Assembly (NCBI GenBank): GCA_024760905.1
Contig: CM045746.1
Location: 8,977,966 to 9,041,965 of the forward strand
Origin: Plotosus lineatus
Lineage: Eukaryota; Chordata; Actinopteri; Siluriformes; Plotosidae
DNA: 64,000 nucleotides
Direction: 5' to 3'
Both the position numbers and the translations under genes were made by a program. A model generated the notes under the pieces. That model made no database searches. It was not told the origin of the DNA and saw only the letters and a list, made by a program, of their open reading frames with translations. Positions 57,226 through 64,000 of this stretch are shown here, in pieces. How positions within the stretch are numbered: position 1 is the stretch's first letter; each line of letters begins with the position of its first letter.

Positions 57226-60200
57226 TCTTCTTTTCCTTTCGGCTTTTCCCTTCAGGGGTCGCCACAGCGAATCATCTGCCTCCATCTCACCCTATCCTTT
57301 GCATCTTCTTCTCTTACACCAACGACCTTCATGTCCTCCTTTACCACATCCATGAATCGTCTCTTTGGTCTTCCTCTAGGCCTTTTGCCTGGTAGTTCCA
57401 GCCTCAGCATCCTATTACCAATATACTCACTATCCCTCCTCTGTACATGTCCAAACCATCTCAATCTAGCCTCTCTGACTTTGTCTCCAAAACGTCTTAC
57501 ATGTGCTGTCCCTCTGACGTGCTCATTCCTGATCCTATCCATCCTCGTTACTCCCAAAGAGAACCTCAACATTTTCATCTCTGCTACCTCCAACTCTGCC
57601 TCCTGTCTTTTCCCCAGGGCCACTGTTTCTAACCCATACAGCATCGTTGGTCTCAACACCGTCTTGTACACTTTTCCTTTCATTTTTGCCGATACCCTCC
57701 TATCACACATCACACCGGACACTTTTCTCCAACCATTCCAACCTGCCTGCACACGCTTCTTCACCTCTTTTCCACACTCTCCATTGCTCTGGATTGTTGA
57801 GCCTAAGTACTTAAAATCCTCCACCTTTCTTATCTCTGCTCCCTGTAATCTCACCGTTCCTCTTTGGTCCTTGGCATTCATGCACATGTATTCTGTCTTA
57901 CTGAAGCTAACCTTCATTTCCTTCCAGGGCATACCTCCACCTCTCTAGATTTTCCTGCACTTGTTCTCTGCTCTCACTACAGATTACAATGTCATCTGCA
58001 AACATCATAGTCCATGGGGAATCTTGTCTAACCTCGTCTGTCAGCCTGTCCATCACCATAGCGAACAAGAAGGGGCTGAGAGCTGACCCTTGATGCAGTC
58101 CCACCTCCACCTTGAACTCTTGTGTCACACCGACAGCACACCTCACCACTGTCTTACATCTCTCATACATGTCCTGCACCACTCTAACATACTTCTCTGC
58201 CACTCCAGACTTCCTCATGCAATACCACAGTTCTTCTCTCGGCACCCTGTCATATGCTTTCTCCAGATCCACAAAGGCACAATGCAGCTCCGTCTGACCT
58301 TCTCTGTACTTCTCTATTAACATCCTCAAGGCAAACACTGCATCTGTGGTGCTCTTTCTGGGCATGAAACCAAACTGTTGTTCACAAATGCTGACTTCTG
58401 CCCTTAGTCTAGCTTCCACTATTCTTTCCCATAACTTCATCGTATGGCTCATCAACTTTATCCCTCTGTAGTTGCCACAACTCTGCACGTCTCCCTTGTT
58501 CTTAAAAATGGGCACCAGCACACTTCTCCTCCATTCCTCTGGCATCCTCTCACTCTCTAAGACCTTGTTAAATGTTCTTGTCAGAAAATCTACTGCTACC
58601 TCTCCTAGACACTTCCATACCTCCACCGGTATGTCATCAGGACCAACTGCCTTTCCATTCTTCATCCTCTTCAATGCCCTCCTCACTTCACCCTTACTAA
58701 TCTTTGCTACTTCCTGGTCCTCAACAGTCACCTCTTCTACTCGTTTTTCTCTCTCATTTTCCTCATTCATCAGCTCTTCAAAGTACTCTTTCCATCTTGC
58801 CAGCACACTTCTGTCATCAGTCAATACATTTCCCTCTCTGTCCTTTATCAATCTAACTTGCTGCACGTCCTTCCCATCTCTATTTCTCTGCTGTGCCAAC
58901 CTGTATAAATCATTTTCTCCCTCCTTACTTTCCAACCGAGCATACAAGTCATCAAACGCGCTCTGTTTGGCCTTTGACACTGCTACCTTTGCCTTACGCT
59001 GTGTCTCCCTGTACTCCTGTTTACTCTCTTCGGTTTTGTCAATGTCCCACTTCTTCTTAGCTAACCTCTTCCTTTGTACACACTCCTGCACTTCCTCATT
59101 CCACCACCAAGTCTCCTTATCTACTTTCCTTCCAGATGACACACCAAGTATTCTCCTACCTGTCTCCCTGATCACATTCGCTGTAGTTGTCCAGTCATCT
59201 GGAAGCACTTCCTGACCACCCAAAGCCTGTTTCAACTCCTCCTTGAAGACAACCCGACACTCTTCCTTTTTCAACTTCCACCACTTTGTCTTCTGCTCTG
59301 CCTTTGCCTTCTTCACCTTCCTCACCATCAGCATCATCCTGCACACCACCATCCTATGCTGTTTGGCAACACTCTCACCCGCTACTACTTTGCAGTCACT
59401 GATTTCCTTTAAATTACATCGCCTACACAAGATGTAGTCTACCTGTGTGCTCCTACCTCCACTTTTATAAGTCACCCTATGCTCCTCTCTCTTCTGGAAG
59501 AAAGTATTCACCACAGCCATTTCCATCATTTTTGCAAAATCTACCAACATCTGTCCTTCATGCTCCTGTCCTGGATACCAAACCTACCCATCACTTCCTC
59601 GTCCCCTCTGTTTCCTGCACCAACATGGCCATTGAAGTCTGCCCCAATGATCACTCTTTCACCTCTGGGGGTACTCTGCATCACTTCATCTAACTCCCTC
59701 CAGAATCTCTCCTTCTCTTCTCGCTCACATCCTGTCTGTGGGGCATAAGCACTAACAACATTGACCATCACACCTTTAATTTCTAACTTGAGACTCATCA
59801 CTCTGTCTGACACTCTTTTCACTTCTAGAACATTCCTGGCAAACTCCTCCTTCAAGATGACTCCGACTCCATTTCTCTTCCCATCCACACCGTGATAAAA
59901 CAGCTTAAACCCTGCTCCTATGCTTCTAGCCTTGCGACCTTTCCACCTGGTCTCCTGAACACACAGTATGTCCACCTTCCTCCTCTGCATCATGTCAGCC
60001 AGCTCTCTACCTTTTCCTGTCATAGTTCCAATATTCCAAGTCCCTACTTTCAGTCCTAGACTCATGCCTTTCCTCTTCTCTCTCTGGCAACGGACACGCC
60101 TCCCGCCTCTCCTTCTTCGACGTCTTCGACCAACAGTAGTCCAATTTCCATCAGCACCCTGTTGGTTGACGGCACTGATGGCGGTCGTTGTTAACCCGGG

Positions 60201-60364
60201 CCTCGACCGATCCGGTATGTCATTCTTTCTTGTGATTCGCATAGTTTATTTGGCATTTGTTTTACGCCGGATGCCCTTCCTGACGCAACCCTCTGCATTT
60301 ATCCGGGCTTGGGACCGGCGTGAGGGAGAGACACTGGTTTGTGCCCCCCCCCCTCACGGCTGCA
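57226..60364 (-). mobile_element. RTE-type LINE, full length, copy B, 18-bp TSD
   Basis: An exact 18-bp duplication (tttggtacatgccttgct) flanks it at 57208-57225 and 60365-60382. The element is 3139 bp, from 5' atgcagccgtgagggg to a 3' GAA-rich tail. High similarity to copy A and the perfect duplication indicate recent insertion. Confidence 0.97.
57252..60242 (-). pseudogene. RTE ORF, copy B: endonuclease + reverse transcriptase, two frameshifts
   Basis: Same protein as 36781-39775. Start ATG 60242. A 1-bp loss near 59550 (after FGIQDR) separates the endonuclease half, and a small deletion near 57925 (after RYALE) separates the C-terminal part. In between, 57907-59550 is open for 547 residues with all reverse transcriptase motifs, including FADDIVICS. 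Lesions differ from those of copy A, and no stop replaces a sense codon, so both descend from an active source. Confidence 0.95.
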
Positions 60365-60547
60365 TTTGGTACATGCCTTGCTAAAATGTCAAATGTTGTT
60401 ACAGAATGTCCAAACAGCCTCAAAAAGGGAGGGGATTGATCAGATTAGATGGACTGTGCATTAAGATGTGTGAGTGCACTTGTACCGCTAAGTGTGTGTA
60501 TATGAGCATGCACAAGTCCCTAAGCAACATTAGCACATCCCCATTAC

Positions 60548-60612
<65 letters not shown>

Positions 60613-60640
60613 TTTGTGTGTGTGTGTGTGTGTGTGTGTG
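60548..60640. repeat. (GA)n-(GT)n compound microsatellite
   Basis: About 60 bp of GA with one GC interruption, then about 25 bp of GT. Confidence 0.95.
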
Positions 60641-60753
60641 TATTCTGTGGATAATCAGATCTATACACTTTATTGTCAGAACCTTTGGCTTTTAGTCATG
60701 AGCTGCCTGGAACCCTGCTGTGAGGAGATTTCAGGGTAATATGTAACGTATGC

Positions 60754-61072
60754 GTGTGGGGGGGCAGTGGTGGTCTAGTGGTATAGGGCACTGGATCAAT
60801 GATCCAAAGGTTGGGGGTCCCACTCTCTACAAGGTTGTCACTGCCCCCCCCCCCCCAGTGCAGCTAACTGGTTTGTCAAAGGCCGGCCATGTCTCTCACT
60901 GTCTATGGTGAGAGCTTCATATAAATGAACCATTGCTGACTTTCGTAAAGAGGAGATGCAAAGCCGTCAGCATGTTTCTGTCCCTTGCTAAAGGGTTGTG
61001 TCAGGAAGGCCAAATCAAACATTCGAATCATTCACTGTGGCAACCCCTGATAAAGGGAAAAAGCCGAAAGGA
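60754..61072 (+). mobile_element. Composite tRNA-RTE SINE (head type 1 + tail T1), copy 2
   Basis: A box tggtctagtgg near 60770. The B box is damaged (ggttggggg, with the ttcga lost). Body as at 24239, RTE-5'-like gttgtgtcaggaagg with a deletion, and RTE-3'-like cactgtggcaacccctga to gccgaaagga. More decayed than the 24239 copy. Confidence 0.85.
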
Positions 61073-61914
61073 AATCTCATCGTGTTTGTGTGTGAGGCAA
61101 AGCAATGGTATAAATCAGTATGTATCTGGATTATACTGCAGAGAGTCCTCCTTCAGATGTTCCTCCTAAAAATAAACACATAAATTAATTATAACCAAGG
61201 ACTTAAACCGCTGACTCATTCCCTCTTTCTTGTAGATGGATTAAATTTACTCACTCTGGACAGAAATTCCTTTCTCACTCACACCCTTTTTTTAATAAAT
61301 AAATAAATGATCACCTGCCCCCGATGTCATCATTATCATATACAAAGTTACAGTTCACATTTAGTTTTAGAAGATTGATCAAAATGGCACAAAAATGATC
61401 CCACAGTGCTTTGTTTTTATCATGTCAACAAGCTATCATTACGTTCACATGGATATCATGCTAACACCTGCCAAGCACTTGCTAACCTGAGGACCATCAT
61501 TTCCTACATAACAAACATTTATAAAAACTAACCTTAGCCTTAAACACCAACTCGTCATGCAACATTAAATCTAAAAAATGTCATAAAAGAACATAAAAGC
61601 TTTGGAGAATTAAACCTTACCATAAACCTTACCACTTTAAATATAGCTTTTACAAAGCACTTGCACTGGGGACTCTTTCAATACAAGTTAATCTGCCATA
61701 TAAATTACATACACTTTTGTTCTCTCAGTGACTGAGCATCCACTATAAAAAATTTAGCAATGTATTTAAAAAGTACAGTAATATCATATTATTCCACACT
61801 TTCTGACCAATCAGAATTAAGAAGGACATTATATTAGCAAAATAACAAATAGACATTACAATAAAAGGAACCATACTGTTTTCAAAGAATCACCAAATGT
61901 AGTCACATGATACA
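61073..61914. other. No gene recognised
   Basis: AT-rich intergenic sequence without repeats that match elsewhere in the window. Confidence 0.5.
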
Positions 61915-62255
61915 ATTCATTCCTTTTCTAAACCACTTATTTATAATTAGGGTCACTGAAAGGCCGGTGCCCAGCTCAGCCGACTCTGGGTGAGGTCAAG
62001 GTACACCATAAACAGCTCACCAGGTCGTTTCAGGAAAAACACTCACACAACGATTCACACTCACACTTACAGCTGATTTGGAACAGCTAATGAGCTCTGT
62101 GCATGTTTTTGGACTGTGGGAGGAAACCGGAGTGCATGGAGGAAACCCACACAAGCACAGGCAGAACATGCCAACTCCACACAGAAACGTCTGAGACTGG
62201 GAATCAAACCCAGGACCTTCTTGCTGTGAGGTGTGTGGGCTAACCAGACAACCAT
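61915..62255 (-). mobile_element. tRNA-derived SINE (head type 2, tail T2)
   Basis: On the minus strand: gttagcccacacacctcaca, B-box-like gggtttgattcc, body gtttcctccatgcactccgg, and a T2 end (gctgggcaccggcctttcag) up to aaggaatgaat. Confidence 0.85.
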
Positions 62256-62309
62256 AATAATTCTCTGCTCATGGGATACTTTAAGTATACTTAAGGTTGG
62301 GTAAAATTT

Positions 62310-62725
62310 TCCAAGTCACAAGTGGTGCATTGAGAATATCTATTAACCCAGAGATCGCAAATCCAAATCCAGATTAATGCCACAGCTGTCCATAGCCGGG
62401 AATCCATGGGAGCTAACTGGCTAAGCTCTCACGGGAGGGAGGGACAGCATATGCTCTCCTCCCTGTCACTCACAGCGATCGCCAGTCAATCATGGGCGTC
62501 TGTGAGCTCATTTGTAGGGGGCAGATATGCTTCCCCTCCAAGTGTGTTAGACAGCCCCCAAAATACACATGCACTGCAGTTTGAAAAGAGGCGGGTGGCT
62601 AGCATCGCATGTCACAGAGGGGCATGTGCATGCTGTTGCCCCTATCTGGTCGATGGTGGTCCTGTAATAGAGAAAGTAATACTTGGTGGATGGGGAATTG
62701 GATATGGATAAAAATTTGGAATAAA
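62310..62725 (+). mobile_element. tRNA-derived SINE, family 3, copy 2
   Basis: The same block order as 30820-31190 (gtcactcacagcgatcgcca, aaagaggcgggtggctagca), with an additional cacagctgtccatagccggg part missing from copy 1. Ends ggaataaaatagg. Confidence 0.85.
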
Positions 62726-63202
62726 ATAGGATAACAATTTTTTTTAATGTTCAAGTTTTTTATTCGAAATAACTGGTGCTGCATCTATTTTTTTTTTTCT
62801 TTTTTTTGAAAGCCCACTCTCAAAATCTGGAAAAATGCCTCAGACTACCTAAAAACGACTCAGAAGGCGATTCTCTGGTAGATGGTGTGATTGCGAGATT
62901 GGTTTAGTTCTGTTTGAAATAGTTATATTTTCGAAAGAGTTTTGGAAGTGCAAGGCTGCTGTTCTATAGACAGATGTTAAGAGTTTAATGTGTCAACTGC
63001 ACGTGTAAAAGACCCTCATCTAGGGTGAATTATATAGCTTCAAGTCACTTTAGCTACATTTAGCTTTAAACAGCTTCAAAAGTCACCTCTTTTCTCTATT
63101 TAAATTAAAATAAACAAACAAACAAACAAAAAAAGTGCCGCATTTATGTTTTCATAAAGTTCTGATGACAAACTGGGATTTTTTTTTTAATCTGCCCTAA
63201 AG
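62726..63202. other. No gene recognised
   Basis: T-rich sequence with poly(T) runs and an (AAAC)n run near 63113-63130. Confidence 0.5.
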
Positions 63203-63400
63203 GGCAGTGGTGATTTAGTGGTTAATATGATGGGTTACTAATCCAAAGGTCAGGGGTTCAGTCCCCACTGTCACCACTGTTGGGCCCTTAAGCAAGGCCC
63301 TTTACCCTCAATTGCTCAAGTTGTAAAAAAAAAAGTGACAATTATAAGTTGTTCTGGATAAGAGACCAAAAGCTGTAAATGTAATGGCAATGCTCAATAA
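63203..63400 (+). mobile_element. tRNA-derived SINE with L2-like tail, family 4, copy 2
   Basis: Head gcagtggtgatttagtggtt, B box ggttcagtccc, then gttgggcccttaagcaaggc and the tail ttgttctggataagagacca. Confidence 0.85.
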
Positions 63401-63424
63401 AATTTATGGTAAATTACTAAAATT

Positions 63425-63757
63425 ATCATTCATTCTCTAAAACCTTATTAGGGTTGCAGGGAAGCTGTCACCCATCTCAGCCGACTCGGTACACCCTAGA
63501 CAGCTTGCTCGGCCATCGCGGGGCCAACACTCACAACCATTCACACTCACACTCAAACCTATGTGAGATTTCAAACAGCCAGTTAGCGCTATTGTGCATA
63601 TTTTTGAACTGTGGGAGGAAACCAAAGTACCCGGGTGAAACCCCACAAACACGGGGAGAACAAGCAAACTCCACACAGAAACACCCGAGCTGGAAATCGA
63701 ACCCAGGCCTTCTTGCAGTGAGACGGCCCTGCGAACCACTACACCATCGTTCTCCCT
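63425..63757 (-). mobile_element. tRNA-derived SINE (head type 2, tail T2)
   Basis: On the minus strand: gaacgatggtgtagtggttc, B box ggttcgatttcc, body gggtttcacccgggtacttt, T2 end, finishing at gaatgaatgat. A fairly complete copy. Confidence 0.85.
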
Positions 63758-64000
63758 TACTAAACATTTATAATTTTAAAAATTACAAAGACCTGTTAAA
63801 CTTACATAATTGTTACATTTATATTAGATTAAAATTGGTCGATCTATGTTATCTATACATTAGACTACAGTGTACCATTTATTTGAAATTCACATTACAC
63901 TGTTATATCTAAGTTAAAATTTGAATAAGGCCCAAACTAATGTTAAGGGAACATTAAATGATTATAAGTTATTTTAAATTGACAATAAACAAATATATTT
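63758..64000. other. No gene recognised
   Basis: AT-rich sequence to the window end. Confidence 0.5.

Noticed and set aside
57331..57948. Plus-strand frames of 205 and 247 residues opposite the RTE (57331-57948, 58472-59215)
   Set aside because: Antisense shadows of the RTE reading frame; the minus strand carries the clear endonuclease and reverse transcriptase motifs.

Overview
The window looks like teleost fish nuclear DNA. It carries GT-AG spliced exons of a vertebrate gene, Tc1, hAT, Tigger-like and piggyBac-like transposons, several non-LTR retrotransposons, tRNA-derived SINEs, and very dense (CA)n, (TA)n and (GA)n microsatellites. I cannot name the species. No bacterial, viral, CRISPR or rRNA features are visible.

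The one host gene I recognise is the N-terminal half of frmpd1 (FERM and PDZ domain containing 1), on the minus strand. Thirteen coding exons lie between 27322 (ATG) and 9911, and every junction keeps frame. They give about 515 residues covering the PDZ domain and the whole FERM module. The last exon ends in phase 1 at a good donor, so the long C-terminal part must lie beyond position 1. Positions 1-9910 are therefore intron full of transposons. Many acceptors of this gene are built directly on (GT)n or T-rich microsatellites.

Layout. 1-9900: hairpin, Tigger-like element, broken RTE copies, Tc1 element, a fragment of another reverse transcriptase, (TA)n tracts. 9900-27400: frmpd1, with hAT, Tigger-like, piggyBac-like, Tc1 and SINE insertions in its introns. 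27400-35700: upstream DNA with foldbacks, SINEs and microsatellites. 35700-42625: a minisatellite (unit about 30 bp) split by an RTE/Tigger/SINE cluster and by a hAT element with a perfect 8-bp target duplication. 42600-45350: a weak candidate terminal exon and a large GA-rich block. 45490-53620: a Tx1-type LINE on the minus strand, split by another LINE on the plus strand. 53600-57200: GA/CT-rich DNA with an internally deleted LINE. 57226-60364: a full-length RTE with an 18-bp target duplication. 60400-64000: SINEs.

The elements are related to one another. A tRNA-headed SINE (24239, 60754 and fragments) carries a body matching the 5' end of the local RTE joined to its 3' end, so the RTE is its probable source of mobility. 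The same SINE head also occurs with a second, unrelated 3' tail that a different SINE family uses. I found no convincing new gene system. The most interesting items are the composite SINE and its tail exchange, the microsatellite-built splice sites of frmpd1, an inverted-repeat-flanked core that is flipped between two copies, and several long young-looking foldbacks.
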